Notes: a model not told the origin generated them from the letters alone. A stretch of 64,000 nucleotides of DNA from Sciurus carolinensis (GCF_902686445.1 NW_025920107.1:372001-436000); one strand, 5' to 3'; positions 14,411 to 26,602 are shown, numbered from the stretch's first letter. A program made the numbers and translations.

Positions 14411-15055
14411 TCTGGGTCTATTCTCTATGCTCTGTGCTCTGTTCTCTGCACTCCATGCTCTGGGCTGTGTCTCTGTGCTATGATCTCTGATCTATGAGTT
14501 CTATGCTCTGTGCTGTATCTCTGAGCTCTGGTCTCTGGGATCTGTGCTCTGGTTCTGCCTCTGTGCACTGTTTCTCACTCTGGGTCTGGGTTCAGTGCTC
14601 TGTGCACTGTGCTCTGGCTCTGTGCTCTGTGGTCTATTCTCTGTGCTCTCCACTCTGTGCTCTATGCCCTGTGCTCTGTGCTCTCCACTCTGGCTCTGTG
14701 CTCAGTTTTCGGTGCTCTGGGCTATGTGCTCTGTGCTCTTGGGTATACGCTCTCTCTCAATATTCTGAGTCTGGGCTTTGAAGCCTGTCTTTGTTCTCTG
14801 GGTTCTAGTTCTCTATTCTTTTATCTGTGCTCTGCATTCAACAATCTGGGCTCTGGCTCTGGGCACCTGCTGTGTTTTCTGTGCTCTGTGCTCTGTGCTC
14901 TATGTTTTGTGCTCTGTGCTCGTGTTCTATGCTCTGTGCTCTGTACTCTGGCCTCTGGCTCTGTGCACAGAGCACAGTGCTCTGACTCTGGGCGCTCTGT
15001 TCTTTGTTCTGCACTCTGTACTCTGGGTTCTGGATCTGGGCTCTTGCTCTGTGCA
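14411..15055 (-). repeat. Inverted CTCTG cassette 6
   Basis: Strand-switched satellite of about 645 bp. The left turn is a clean CCCAGAGTTCTGGG palindrome. The AATATTCTGAG marker is near 14,758. Its right turn (TTGCTCTGTGCATAGATCAC, near 15,045-15,065) is the one exception that lacks the GAGACCAG core. Confidence 0.85.
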
Positions 15056-16591
15056 TAGATCACAGCATAGATTACAGAGCCCAGAGCACAGAGCATAGAG
15101 CCCAGAGTTCAGAGCTCCAAGACAGAGCACAGAGCACAGAGCACAGAGCTCAGAGACCAGAGACCATAGCACAGAGCCCACATCCCAGAGCCCAGAGCTC
15201 AGTGCACAGAGCACAGAGCATAGATGCAGAGTACAGAGACAGAACACAGAGCTCACATCCCAGGCTCACAGAACAAATCACAGAGAACAGAGACAGAACC
15301 TGGAGCCAGAACCCAGAATGCAAAGTGCAGAACACAGAACACAGATTACACAGCCAGGACCCAGAGAAGAGAGACAGAGTAGAGATTCCAGACTCAGTGT
15401 TTAGAGACATATCCTAGAGCCATAGCCCAGAGCACAGAACTCAGAGTACAGATAACAGAGCACAGAGTAAAGAGCACACAGCACAGAGCATATGGCACAG
15501 AGCACAGAGCACAGTGCACAAATAACTGAGTCCAGAGCTCAGAGCACAGAGCACAGAACCCAGAACCCTGAGCAAAGTGACCAAAGCACAGAACACAGAC
15601 CCAGATCCCAGAGCACAGAACCAGAGCACAGATAACCAAGACTAGTACTCAGAGCACAGTGCCCACAGCCTAGAGCACAGATCAGAGAGCACAGAGTCAG
15701 AGCTGAGAGCACAGAGTGCAGAACAAAAATCAGAAAGCCCAGAGCCCAGAACCCAGAACCCAGAACACACAGAACCGATCACAGAGTCCATTGCACAAAT
15801 CAAGGGGATCAGAGCCTAGAGCACAGAGATCATGGCACAGAACACAGAGCACAGAGTCCATTGAACAGAACCTAGAGTATAGATCCAGAGTACAGAGACA
15901 GAACACACAGCCCACATCCCAGGCTCACAGCACAGAGCACAGAGAAAAGAGACAGAGCCCAAAACAAGAGTCCAGAGTGCAGGGTGTAGACACAGAGCAC
16001 ACAGCACAGAGTCAGGACAGAAAGAACAGAGATGGAGTTCAGAATGCAGACCCAGAGTATTGAGAGAGAGCCTAGAGCCATAGCCTAGAGCACAAAGCCC
16101 ACAGCACAGAGCACAGAATGCAGAGCACAGAGACCAGAGCAGAGAGCACAGAGACAAGAGCACACAGCATAGAGTCAGTGCCAGAGTACAGAGAGAGAAC
16201 ACAGAGCACAGAGTGCAGAGCAGAGTCCAGAGCACAGAGCCCAGTGCACAAAGTGCAGAGAATAGAAGACAGAGAACAGAGCCAGAGCACTGATCCAGAT
16301 ACCAGAGCACAGAGTGTAAAACACAGAGCAGAGAGCACACAGCACAGAGCACAGAGTACGCTGAACACTGCAGAAGCCCAGAACCAGAGGCCAGAATGTA
16401 GTATGCAGAGCCCAGAGCCCAGAGCACAGAGACCAGAGAACAAATCCAGGGCCCAGAGCACAGAGCCCAGAGTTCAGAGCTCACAGTCACAGCCAGAGAA
16501 CAGAGACAGAGCACAGAGCAAAGAGCAAAGTGACCAGAGTCCAGGGCACAGAGTGCAGAGCACAGAGCCAGAGCTCAGGGTCAGAGCCCAG

Positions 16592-17118
16592 AACTCTGGT
16601 TCTATTCTCTGTGCTCTTTACTCTGTGCTCCATGCTTTGAGCTCTGTGCTCTGTCTCTCTTCTCTGTGCTCTGTGCTCTTTGCTGTATCTCTGAGCTCTG
16701 GTCTCTGGGATCTGTGCTCTCTGTTCTGTCTCTGTGCACTGTCTGTCAAGTCTGGGTCTGGGCTCAGTGCAATGTGCACTGTGCTCTGGCTCTGTGCTCC
16801 ATGCTCTGGCTCTAGGCTCTCTCTCAATACTCTGGGTCTGGGCTCTGAAGTCTGTCTCTCTTTTCTGGGTCCTGGCTCTGTACTCTGTGCTTTGTGTTCT
16901 GCACTCAGACTCTGGACTCTGGCTCTGTGCAACTGCTCTGTTTTCTGTGCTCTGTGCTCTGTTCTCTGGGCTCTGTGCTCTGGGCTCTGAGGTCTGGGCA
17001 CTCTATCTGACTGTGGGCCTGCACTCTGTGCCCTGTGTATTGTGCACTTGCTTTGGAATCTGTGCTTTTGCTCTGCACCTTGTGCTCTGGGCAGTGGCTC
17101 TTGGCTCTTGCTCTGAGA
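16592..17118 (-). repeat. Inverted CTCTG cassette 7
   Basis: Strand-switched satellite of about 525 bp. The left turn is CCCAGAACTCTGGTTCTATT. The CTCTCTCAATACTCTGGG marker is near 16,820. The right turn TGCTCTGAGACCAGAGCA lies at 17,109-17,126. Confidence 0.85.
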
Positions 17119-18420
17119 CCAGAGCATAGAGCCCAGAGCCAAAGGCACAGAGCACAGAGAACAGAGTTCAGAGACGAGAGCTCCAAGACAGAGCACAGAG
17201 CACAGAGCTCAGAGCACACAGCCCACATCTCAGAGCCCTGAGCACAGAGCCCAGTGCACTAAGCCCAGAGCATAGATCCAGAGTACAGAGACAGAATACA
17301 GATCACATCCCAGGCTCACAGAAGAGAGCACAGAGAACAGAGAATAAGCCTGGAGCCAGTGCTCAGAGCATGGAGTGCAGAACATAGAGCACAAAGCACA
17401 AAGCTAGGACCCAGAGAAGAGAGAATGAGTTCAGAGCCCAGACCCAGAGTTTAGAGACAGATCCTAGAGCCAGAGCCCAAAGCACAGAATGAAGAGTACA
17501 TAAAACAGAGCACAGAGTAAGAAGCATAGAGACCAGAGCACAGTGACCAAGACCAGAGCAGAGAACACAGAGTAGGGAGTACAGAGCACAGAACACATAG
17601 CATAGAGCACAGAATGCAGAGCATGGAGACTAGAGCACAGAACACAGAGACAAGAACACAGAGCAGAAAGAGGAGAGTCCATACCAAGAGTACAGAGCCA
17701 GAATACAGAGACAGAGCTAAGGGCAAAATCAAGGAGCACAGAGTGCAGAGTTCAGAGACAAGAGCACAGAGCCAGAGCCAGAGTATAGAGACAGAACACA
17801 GAGCACAGAGGACAGAGAACAGAGCATGGAGCACAGAGCGCAGAGGACAGAGCCCAGTGCACAAAGTGCAGAGAACAGAGCCAGAGCAATGCTCGAGATT
17901 CCAGATTGCAGATTCCATAAGAGAGAGCACAGAGCACACAGTACAGAGCACAGAGTACAGAGAACAGTGCAGCAGACCAGAGCCAGAGGCCAGAATGTAG
18001 TGTGCAGAGCCCAGAGCCCAGAACACAGAGACCAGAGCACAGAACCAGAGCCTAGAGCCAGAGCCTAGAGCACATAAACAGAGTACAGAGACAGAACACA
18101 GAGGTCAGAGCTCAGAACTCAGAGCCAGAATGAGAGTACAGGGACAGAGTAAAGATCAAAATGACAGTGACAAGAGCCCAGAGCAAATAACACAGAGTAC
18201 AGAGCCCAACCCCAGAACCAGTGCCCAAAGAACAGAGTGCGGAGCACATAGACCGGGGAAGAGAACACAGAACACAGAGCACAGAGCACAGAGTCCAGAT
18301 CTCAGAGCCAGAGACAGAGAACAGAGACAGAGACAGAGCACAGAGTGAAGAGCACAGTGATGTGAGTCCAGAGCACAGAGTGCAGAGCACAGAGCTAGAA
18401 CTCAGGGGCAGAGCCAACAG

Positions 18421-19102
18421 CTTTGGCTCTGTGCTCTGTGCTCTGTGTATGTTCTCTGGTCTCTGAGCTATGAGCTCTGTGCTGTGTTTCTGAGCTCTGC
18501 TCTCTGGGATCTCTGCTCTGTGATCTGTCTCTGGGCACTGTTTCTCACTCTGGGTCTGGGCTCAGTGCTCTGTGCACTGTGCTGAGGATCTATGCTCTGT
18601 GCTCTGGTTTCGGTGCTCTGTACTCTGTGCTATGTGTTCTGTGCTCTGTGCTCTGTCTCTGTACTCTGGTTCTGTACTTTGGGTCTAGGCTCTTGGCTCT
18701 CTTCTCTGTGCTCTGTTCTCTGTGTTCTGTACTCTGGTCTCTGTGCTCTACACTCTGTGCTCTGTGCTCTGTACTCTGGCTCTGTGCTCTGTGCTCTCTG
18801 CTCTGGGTTGTGTGATCTGGGCTCTGGCTCTAAGCTCCCCTTCAATACTCTGCATCTGGGCTATGAATTCTTTTTCTATTCTCTGTGTCCTGGCTTTGTA
18901 CTCGGTGCTCTGTGCTCTGCACTCAGTGTTCTGGGCTCTGGCTGTGGACAACTACTCTTTTTTCTGTGCTCTGGTATCTGAGCTCTAGGCTCTGGGCTCT
19001 GGGCTCTGACTCTGTGCACTCTCTCTGATTCTGGATCTGGACTTTGTGCTCTGGCTCTGGGCTCTGCCCACTGGGCTCTGACTCTGAGCTCCTTCTCTGA
19101 GA
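18421..19102 (-). repeat. Inverted CTCTG cassette 8
   Basis: Strand-switched satellite of about 680 bp. The left turn is AGAGCCAACAGCTTTGGCTC, the head phrase is near 18,535, the AATACTCTGCAT marker near 18,843, and the right turn TTCTCTGAGACCAGAGCC at 19,093-19,110. Confidence 0.85.
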
Positions 19103-21013
19103 CCAGAGCCTACAGCAAATAGCCCAGTGCATAGAGCAAAGAGCCCAGCATCCAGAGCTCCAAGACAGAGCACAGAACACAGATCTCAGAGATCAGAGAC
19201 CATAGCACACTGCCCACATCCCAGAGCCCAGGACACAGAGCACAGAGCATAGATCTAGAGAACAAAGACAGAACACAGAGCCCACAACCCAGGCTCACAG
19301 AACAGAGCACAGAGAACAGAGACAGAGCCCAGAGCCAGAGCCCAGAGTAGGAAGTGAAGAATACAGAGTACAGAGCACACATCCAGGACCCAGAGAAGAG
19401 AGACAGAATTCAGAACCCTCACCCAGAGTTTAGAGACAGATACTAGAGCCAGAGCCAGAGCCCAGAGCAGAGAACACAGACTACAGAGAACTGAACACAG
19501 AGTAAAGAGTACAGTGACCAGAGCACAGAGCCCAGAGCACAGAGCACAGAGCACATAACACAGAGCACAGAGCCCATTGTGCAAATCAAGGAGCACAGAG
19601 CCCAGAGCACAGAGATCATGGCAAGGAACACAGAGCCCAGAGCCCAATGAACAGATCCCAGAGCATAGATCAAGATTAAAGAGACAAAACACAGAGCCCT
19701 AATCCCATGCTCACAGCACAGAGCACAGAGAACAGATAAACAGCCCAGAGTCAGAGTCCAGAGCACAGGTGTAGAACACAGAGCACACAGCACAAAGAAA
19801 GGACCGAGAATTTATACAGTTCAGAGCACAGACCCAGAGTATTGAGAGAGAGCCAAGAGTCATAACCCAGAGCACAGAGCCCAGAGACCAGACCAGAAAG
19901 CACTGAGCACAGATCCAGAGCCATTGTACAGAGATAGAGCATAGAGCCCAGAGCAGAGAATGCAGAGCCACAGCCCAGAGTCAGATCCTAGAGCACAGAG
20001 TGCAGAGCACAGAGCACAGAGCCCAGGGCACAGAGTGCAGAGAACAGAAGACAGAGAACAGAGCCAGAGCACTGATCCAGATCAGAGGGCAGAGTGCAAA
20101 CCACAGAACACAGAACACACAGCACAGAGCACAGAGTACAGAGAACAGTACAGGAGTCTAGAGCCAGAAGCCAGAATGTAGTGTGCAGAGCCCAGAGCAC
20201 AGAGCCAGGCCCAGGATGAGAGCCTAGAGTACAGAGACAGAACACAGAGCTCAGAGCACAGAGCACAGAGCATAGACCACAGACCTCAGAACACAGACAC
20301 ACAGCACAAATCAAGGACTAAGAGAACAGAGATACAGTTCAAAGCACAGACCCAGAGTTTTGAAAGAGAGCATAGAGCCATAGCCCAGAGCACACAACCC
20401 CCACCAGACAGCACAGAGCACAGAGCCAGAGCACAGAGACCAGAGACCACACCACAGAGCACAGGGCCTAGAGAATGGAGCATACAGCACAGAGCCAGAG
20501 CCAAGAACACTGATACTACAGCACAGTGCTCAGAGCCCAGAGCACAGAGATCATGGCCCAGAACACAGAACCCAGAAACCAGTGAACAGAGCCCAGAGCT
20601 AGATTCAGAGTACAGAGACAGAACACACAGCCCACATCCCAGGCTCACAGCACAGAGCACAGAGAACAGAGACACAGATCAGAGTCAGAGCCCAGAGCAC
20701 AGGCTATAGAACACTGAGCACACAGCACAGAGCCAGGACAGAGAGAACAGAGATACAGTTCAGAACACAGAACCAGAGTATTGTGACAGAGCTGAGAGTC
20801 ATAGCCCAGAGCACACAGCCCACAGCACAGAGCAGAGTGCTGAGCACAGACACCAGAGCAGTGAGTTCAGAGACAGAGCAAAGAGAATAGAGCCCAGAGC
20901 CCAGAGCTCTGACCCAGTGCAGGAATACTGATACTGAGGACAGAATACAGAGCACAGTGACCAGAGTCCAAAGCATAGAGTGCAGAGCAGAGTCAGAGCT
21001 AAGGGCCAGAGCC

Positions 21014-22285
21014 GAGAGCTCTGGGTCTGTGCTCTCTGCTCTGTACTCTGTATTCTGTGGTTTATGCTGAGTGTTCTGTGCTCTGTGCTATTATATCTTG
21101 TCTCTGAACTCTGTGCACTGTGCTGTGTCTCTGAGATCTGTTCTCTGAGATCTGTCTCTGGACACTGTGTCACTCTGGGTCTGGGCAGAGTGCTCTGTGC
21201 ACTGTGTTTGGCTCTGTGCTCTGTGCTGTGGTATCTGTGCTCTGTACTCTGTGCTCTGGGTTCTGTACTTTCTGCATAACTCTGTACTCTGGGTCTGTGC
21301 TCTCTGTTCTCTGTTTCATGCTATGGTCTCTGTGCTCTGTACTCCAGTCTCTGTGCTCTGCACTCTGTGCTCTATGTTCTGTGCTCTGTGGTCTGTCCTC
21401 TGGCTCTGTGCTCTGTGCTCTGGCTCTGTGCTCATTGCTTTCTGCTCTGGGCTGTGTGCTCTGGCTTCTGACTCTAGGCTCTCTCTCAATACTCTGCTTC
21501 TGGGCTCTGAAGTCTATCTCTCTTCTCTGGGTCGTGGTTCTGTACTCTGTGTTCTGTCCTGTACATTCAACTTTCCCAGCTCTGGCTTTGGGCACCTGCT
21601 GAGTTTTCTGTGCTCTGGGTTCTGTGCTATAATCTCTGGTCTCAGAGCTCTGTGCTTTGTGCTGTTTCTGTGAGATCTATACTCTGAGATCTGTCTGTGG
21701 ACACTGTCTCTCACTCTGGGTCTGGGCACAGTGCTGTGCACTATGTCTGGCTCTGTGCTCTGTGCTGTGGTCTCTGTGCTCTGTATTCTGTGCTCTGTAT
21801 TCTGTGCTCTCTGCTCTGTCTCTGTACTCTGGTTCTGTACTCTGGGTCTGGGCTCTTGACTCTCAGCTCTGTTCTCTGTTCTCTGTGCTCCCTGCTCTGG
21901 TCTCTGGTCTCTGGAATCTGTGGTCAATACTCTGTGCTCTGTGCTCTGTACTCTGGCTCTGTGCTCAGTGCTCTCTGCTCTGGGCTGTGTGCTCTGGCCT
22001 TTGACTCTAGGTTCTCTCTCAATACTCTGCTTCTGGGCTCTGAAGTCTGTCTCTATTCTCTGGGTCCTGGCTCTGTACTCTGTGCTCTGGGCTCTGCACT
22101 CAATGTTCTGGGCTCTGGTTTTGGGCACCTGCTGTGTTTTCTGTGCTCTGGGCTCTGTGCTCTGAGCTCTGTGCTCTGGCTCTGGGCACTGTCTCTGACT
22201 CTGGGTCTTGACTCTGTGCTCTCTGCACTGTGCTCTGGCTCTGGGCTCTGCGCTCTGGGCTCTGGGTCTTGGCTCCTGATCTGAG
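21014..22285 (-). repeat. Inverted CTCTG cassette 9, a tandem doublet
   Basis: Strand-switched satellite of about 1.27 kb containing the cassette twice. The CTCTCTCAATACTCTGCTTC phrase occurs near 21,481 and again near 22,015. A GAGATCTGTCTSTGGACACTG phrase occurs near 21,145 and 21,685. The copies are therefore offset by about 535 bp. The right turn is TGATCTGAGACTAGAGCA (22,277-22,294). Confidence 0.85.
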
Positions 22286-22987
22286 ACTAGAGCACAAATC
22301 ACAGATTCCAGAGCACAGAGCACAGAAACCAGAGACCAGAGCTCCAAGACAGAGCACAGAGCACAGAGCACAGAGCTCAGTGACCAAAGACCATAGCACA
22401 CAGCCCACACCCCAGAGCCCAGAGCACAGAGCACAGTGCACAGAGCACAGAGCATAGATGCAGAGCACAGGGTACAGAACACAAAGCCAGAGCACACAGC
22501 ACAGAATGGAGAGCACAGAGCACAGAGACCACAGCCCAGAGCCCAAAGCACATAGCCCTGAGCCCAGAGACTAGAGACCAGAATTCAGAGAGAGAGCCAG
22601 AACACAGAAATGAGAGAAGAGAGACCATGGCACAGGGCATACAGCACAGAGCACAGTGAGCAGAGTCAGACCCCAGGGCCAGAGCCCAGAGCCAGAGCAC
22701 AGAGCACAAAGCACAGAGCACAGAGCAGGAGTACATAGAACAGAGCACAGAGGTCAGAGTGGAGATCAGGAGTGCAGAGCAAAGAGCCAGAGCACAGAGC
22801 ATGAGCTCAGAGCACAGAGCCCAGAGAAAGAGCCCAGAGCACAGAGCCAAAACCACAGAGTGCAGAGCACAGAGCCAGAGCACAGAGTCCAGTGGACAGA
22901 GCAGAGAGCACAGAGTAAAAGGCACAGAGACCAGAGGCAGAGCACTAAACAGAGCACAGAGCACACAGTCGAGAGCACAAAGACAGA

Positions 22988-24504
22988 GTTCTGGGCTCTA
23001 GCCCTGCTCTCTGACTCTGTGCACTTTCTCTGTACTCTAGCTCAGGCTTTGAGCTCTGGGCTCTGGGTTCTATACTCCTGCCCTGGGATCTGGCTCTCTG
23101 CTCTGCACTCTGTGCTCTAAACACTGGACACTATGCTCTGTGCTCTGTTCCTTATCTGTGTTCTCTAGTTCTGGCTCTGAGCTATGGGCTCTGGCCTATG
23201 TTCTCTGCTTTCTGAGTTCTTGACTCTTGGCCCTGTGCAGTGGGCTCTGGGCTCTGGGCTCTGGGCTCTGTGCTCTGGGCACTGTACTCTGCACTCTGTG
23301 CTCTAGGATCTGACTCTGGGCTGTGGCTCTGCATTCTCCGCTCTGTGCTCTGTGCTCTATGCTCTATCTCTGTACACTGGTTCTGGATCTGTGCTCTGTG
23401 CTCAGTCTCTGTGCTCTCTGGTCTGGTCTCTGGGCTCTGTGCTCTGGGCTCTGACTCTTGGCTCTCTCTAAATACTCTGGGTCTGTGCTCTGAACTGTAT
23501 CTCTGTTCTCTTGGTCCTGGCACTGTGCTGTGTGCCCTTTGTTCTACACCATGAACTCTGGACTCTGGCTCTGGTCTGTGTCTCTGTTCTCTGTGCTCTG
23601 CACTGTGAGACTGGGATGAGGGCTCTGTGTTCTGTCTCTGTACTCTGTTCACTGGGCTCTGGGAATGTGTTCCATGCCATGATCTCTGTGCTTTAGGCTC
23701 ATTGCTTTGCCCCATGGGCTCTGTGGTCTGTGCTGTGTGCTCTGGGCTCTGGGCTTGGCCTGTCTCTGGGCTCTGCTCTGCATTCTCTGCTCTCAGCTCT
23801 GGCTCTGTGCTCTCTGATCTGTGCTCTGGGATCTGGGTATTGTGCTCTGGTCTCTGGTCTCTGGTCTTTGTGCTCTGGCTTGTGCTCTGGTCTCTGGCTC
23901 TGCTATGTGCTCTGGTCATAGTGCACAGGGCTCTATGCTCTATGCTCTGAGATCTGGGCTTGATGATTTGTGCACTGGGCTCTGTGCTCTGTGGTCTGTG
24001 GTCTGTGCTCTGTGATCTGGTCTCTGGCTCTAGGCTCTTTGCTTTATGTGCTATGCTCTGTTCTCTGGGCACTGTGCTATGTGTTCTGGTCTCTGTTCAC
24101 TGTTCTCTGGTCACTGTACTCTTCACTCTGTGCTCTGTTCTCTGTAATCTATGTTCTCTGCTCTGGGCTCTGGCTCTAGTTTCTGTGTTCAAACTCTGGG
24201 TCTGGACTCTGAACTCTGTCTCTCTTCTCTGGGTTTTGGCTGTCTGCTCTGTGTTCTGTGTTCTTCACTTTGCACTCTGGGGTCTGTCTCCATACTCTGT
24301 CTCTGTTCTTGGTGCTCTGTTCTGTGAGACTGGGATGTGGGCTCTGTTTTCTGTCTCTATACTCTGCATCTATCCTCTGGTTTCTGTGAAATGGGCTTTG
24401 AACTCTGGGCTCTGGGATGTGGGTTGTGTGCTATGGTCTCTGATCTCTGAGGTCTGTGCTCTGTGCTCTGTACACTGTGCTCTGGGCTCTGGGCTCTGGT
24501 CTCA
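22988..24504 (-). repeat. CTCTG stretch 10: an inverted arm rather than a cassette
   Basis: Here the CTCTG strand carries reverse complements of phrases that elsewhere mark CAGAG arms. GATGATTTGTGCACTGGGC near 23,961 is the inverse of the TGCACAAATCA arm marker, and CAAACTCTGGGTCTGGACTC near 24,190 is the inverse of the arm's GACCCAGAGTTT phrase. The right turn GGTCTCAGAACAGGAGCC (about 24,498-24,515) is the reverse complement of the usual turn. This stretch is therefore a whole arm flipped over. Confidence 0.75.
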
Positions 24505-24777
24505 GAACAGGAGCCAAGACCCAGAACCCAAAGCACAGAGCACAGAGCCTCAGCAAGAAAAGAGAGCAGGTGCCCAGAGACAGAGCCCAGAACAATGAGT
24601 GCAGAGTCCAGAGCACAGAGTACAGAGCCAGTACCCAGAGAATAGATGCAGACTTCAGAGCCCAGATGCGGAATATTGAGAGAAAGCCTAGAGCCAGAAC
24701 CCAGATCACACAGCCCAGAGCAGAGAGCACAGAGCATAGAGCCAAAGTAGAGAGCACAGAGCACAGAGCATAGAGCA

Positions 24778-24783
24778 CAGAAT
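24778..24783. other. Target-site duplication of provirus A, left copy
   Basis: CAGAAT immediately before the LTR, matching 32,629-32,634. With this 6-bp duplication the LTR reads TG...TA. If the LTR were forced to end in CA the duplication would shrink to GAAT. Confidence 0.85.
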
Positions 24784-24973
24784 TGTCGGGGTACCCGGGA
24801 CTCCCAGCCTTGGGCACGGTCAAGATGGCGCCTGGTGCTGAGCCAAAAGCGGTTGGCCATACAGTATTAGCTAGTTAACAATGTGATTAGTGCATGCCTC
24901 TCTCGTGTGCCTATTCTATACCTACAGCTGTTCGCCGTTTACCTCGTGTACTCTCCCTTGATTGGTTGAAGTG

Positions 24974-24980
24974 TATATAA
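24974..24980 (+). promoter_or_regulatory. TATA box of provirus A 5' LTR
   Basis: TATATAA about 150 bp upstream of the AATAAA signal, in the expected U3 position. The same box occurs at 32,416-32,422 in the 3' LTR. Confidence 0.8.
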
Positions 24981-25123
24981 GCTTGGTAACTTCCTGGGAG
25001 GGGGAGTAGAAGCGAGGAAGAAGAGTGTGAGTGAGGGCGAGAGCCGAGTGGGAGAAGCGGAGCGGCCGAAGCAGGCGAGAGTTAAGCGGTAGAGGAGTGA
25101 AGTGTAGGAGAGGGACTGTGCAT

Positions 25124-25129
25124 AATAAA
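25124..25129 (+). terminator. Polyadenylation signal in provirus A 5' LTR
   Basis: AATAAA within the R region. Confidence 0.75.
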
Positions 25130-25188
25130 CTTCCAAAGCTTCAGACGTTTGTCGTGTCTCTCTCTGCGGGCAGAGGGAACACGATAAC

Positions 25189-25206
25189 TGGTGCCGAGAC
25201 CCGGGA
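25189..25206 (+). other. Primer-binding site, tRNA-Phe type
   Basis: TGGTGCCGAGACCCGGGA begins two bases after the LTR. It is complementary to the 3' end of mammalian tRNA-Phe with a single mismatch (17 of 18), by my knowledge of that tRNA. IAP-type elements use tRNA-Phe primers. Confidence 0.85.
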
Positions 25207-25230
25207 AGATGAAAATTTTATAAAGAAAAC

Positions 25231-25240
25231 AAGGTAAGAT
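25231..25240 (+). promoter_or_regulatory. Candidate major splice donor of provirus A
   Basis: AAG|GTAAGAT, a strong match to the donor consensus, lies 25 bp after the primer site, where retroviruses place the donor used for env mRNA. Use is inferred. Confidence 0.5.
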
Positions 25241-25319
25241 ATCTAAAAAAATTTTTTTAATAAGTTAAACCGGTTATAAAAAGGTCAAAAGTAAACAGGT
25301 AAAGGAGAGGCAGCCTCGA

Positions 25320-25590
25320 CGTTCGCGGTATAGCGACTATCGGGACACGCAGAATGCGGTCCGGTTAAAGGAAAATAAGGACACGTGGAAGGCAGTCCGG
25401 GGATACACGGAATGCGATCCGGTTAAAGTGAAAGTAAGGACATGCGGAAGGCGGTCCGGGGATACGCGGAATGCGGTCCGGTTAAAGTGAAAGTAGCACG
25501 CGAAAGGCGGCTACCTGGACTAAGCGAAAGGCGGTCCTTATTAAAGGTATTAAAGTGAAAGTAGCACGCTAAAAGCGGTAACAAACTCTA
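25320..25590 (+). repeat. Tandem repeats in provirus A leader
   Basis: Imperfect tandem copies built around ACGCGGAATGCGGTCCGG and TTAAAGTGAAAGTA. GCGGTCC-type phrases occur near 25,352, 25,395, 25,424, 25,451, 25,474 and 25,530. They are CpG-rich, unlike the rest of the element, and occupy the untranslated leader where packaging signals usually sit. Confidence 0.75.
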
Positions 25591-25680
25591 TTTCCCTTTC
25601 AACAGTCTCGTTGCTTCTGGCAGCTTGGCTACTGTTTGTCATCGTAACTGCCATAACTGAAGCTGTTCAAATTAGTAACA

Positions 25681-25908
25681 ATGGGGTCTGAAACGTCTAA
25701 ACTCAGGGTGCAACAGCCCCTCAGGGAGCTATTAAAAAAACCATGGGACACCATTAAAGGCAAAAACAGCTAGAGCATTTCTCGATACTATAGAAAGGTT
25801 TCCCCTTGGTTTTTGGATGAGGGCCTTTTAAACACCCCACAGTGGGAACAGCTGGGGGGGGAAAGAAACACTGGGGAAGGACTAGAAAATAAGGAAACCA
25901 CTGTATGA
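25681..25908 (+). pseudogene. gag: Provirus A gag, matrix start (broken)
   Basis: The ATG at 25,681 opens a gag-like N-terminus with a Gly at position 2 and a Ser at position 6, the usual myristoylation pattern. A TAG interrupts it after 30 codons (25,771-25,773). The same frame then continues through a KVSPWF segment typical of betaretroviral matrix to a TGA at 25,906. The product would have been the membrane-targeting part of the Gag polyprotein. It is clearly inactive. Confidence 0.75.
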
Positions 25909-26602
25909 TCATATGTTCAAATCCTAGTAGAAATAAGCCCAGGGTTTATAGAAGAAAAGCTGCTCAGTGTGCCACAAGGGGGATCTTCATGAACAGGATC
26001 TAATAGCAACAGAAAAGAACTCTTAAAGAGAATAAAGTGAGGAAAAATTGAGTGGTGGTGACCTAGAAAACAATTGCTCAAAAAATTTAAGAACAAGGGA
26101 AAAAGGGGAACTAAGTCTAACACAAAGAACCCCCCAAAGGAATAACCAAGTGGTAGTGAAAACTTAAGAACAAGGGGAAAAGGTAGGAGAAACCTAAGCC
26201 TAATACAAAGAGCTTCAAAATTTGTAGAACCTGCCTGTATTTGAGGAGCAAATGGAGATACCATCAACCATTGGAAAAACTTTAAAGAGGCAGTTAAGAC
26301 TAATTGGAAACAGGTATGCAGAGCAGTGTTATCTGGAGGACAATGTCTAATTGGAGAGCTCAGTGGCAAGAAATAGCTGTTGAAACTGCTTGCAGAAACA
26401 TAGTGGCAAGGTTTCCCAATAGAAATGTTGAAATGTTAATAGGAGAAGGCCAATATGCTTCAATGGATGCACAAAATCAGCAGCAAGGAGATAATGCCCT
26501 AACAAAAGATAAGAGATAACTATAGTAAAATCTGTTACACCTTATGCCCCAGGACTTTGCCCAAGGTGCTGAAGGGAAACACGTTGGGCTAATGAGTGCA
26601 AA
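25909..26602 (+). pseudogene. gag: Provirus A gag, capsid and zinc-knuckle remnants
   Basis: Frameshifted remnants. At 26,040-26,220 there are two degenerate copies of a segment of roughly 80-100 bp built on TTAAGAACAAGGG and CTAAGYCTAAYACAAAGA. A capsid-like stretch follows (26,250-26,520), with a Trp-Lys-Asn-Phe-Lys-Glu-Ala-Val core and an open run ending at 26,519. At 26,558-26,599 a CX2C-X9-C pattern looks like a nucleocapsid zinc knuckle whose His has become Arg and which contains a TGA. Exact capsid borders cannot be set by eye. Confidence 0.55.

Larger units (their letters stand above)
1..24783. repeat. Heptamer satellite array, left part
   Basis: The sequence is almost entirely variants of the heptamer CAGAGCA/CAGAGCC/CAGAGAC or its complement. 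Arms reading CAGAG on the plus strand lie at about 1-828, 1267-3036, 3437-4470, 5835-6914, 7437-11907, 12425-14410, 15056-16591, 17119-18420, 19103-21013, 22286-22987 and 24505-24783. Between them are inverted CTCTG cassettes, listed separately. Longer phrases recur inside the arms: a GCACATAAACAGAGTACAGAG block near 8480, 11565, 13340 and 18070; a GTATTGAGAGAGAGCC block near 11205, 16055 and 19840; and a GTTTAGAGACAGATCC block near 1615, 9055, 9825 and 17450. These show a higher-order repeat above the heptamer. I recognise no host gene here. The array continues beyond the left edge. I do not recognise it as a named satellite family. Confidence 0.93.
24784..25186 (+). repeat. Provirus A 5' LTR
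   Basis: 403-bp LTR starting TGTCGGGGTACC and ending GCGGGCAGAGGGAACACGATA. A TATATAA box lies at 24,974-24,980 and an AATAAA signal at 25,124-25,129, so U3, R and U5 are recognisable. An AAGATGGCGCC element near 24,823 resembles a YY1-type site. Comparison by eye with the 3' LTR finds about five differences, all transitions and most at CpG sites, giving near 98.8% identity. That indicates a recent insertion. Confidence 0.95.
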
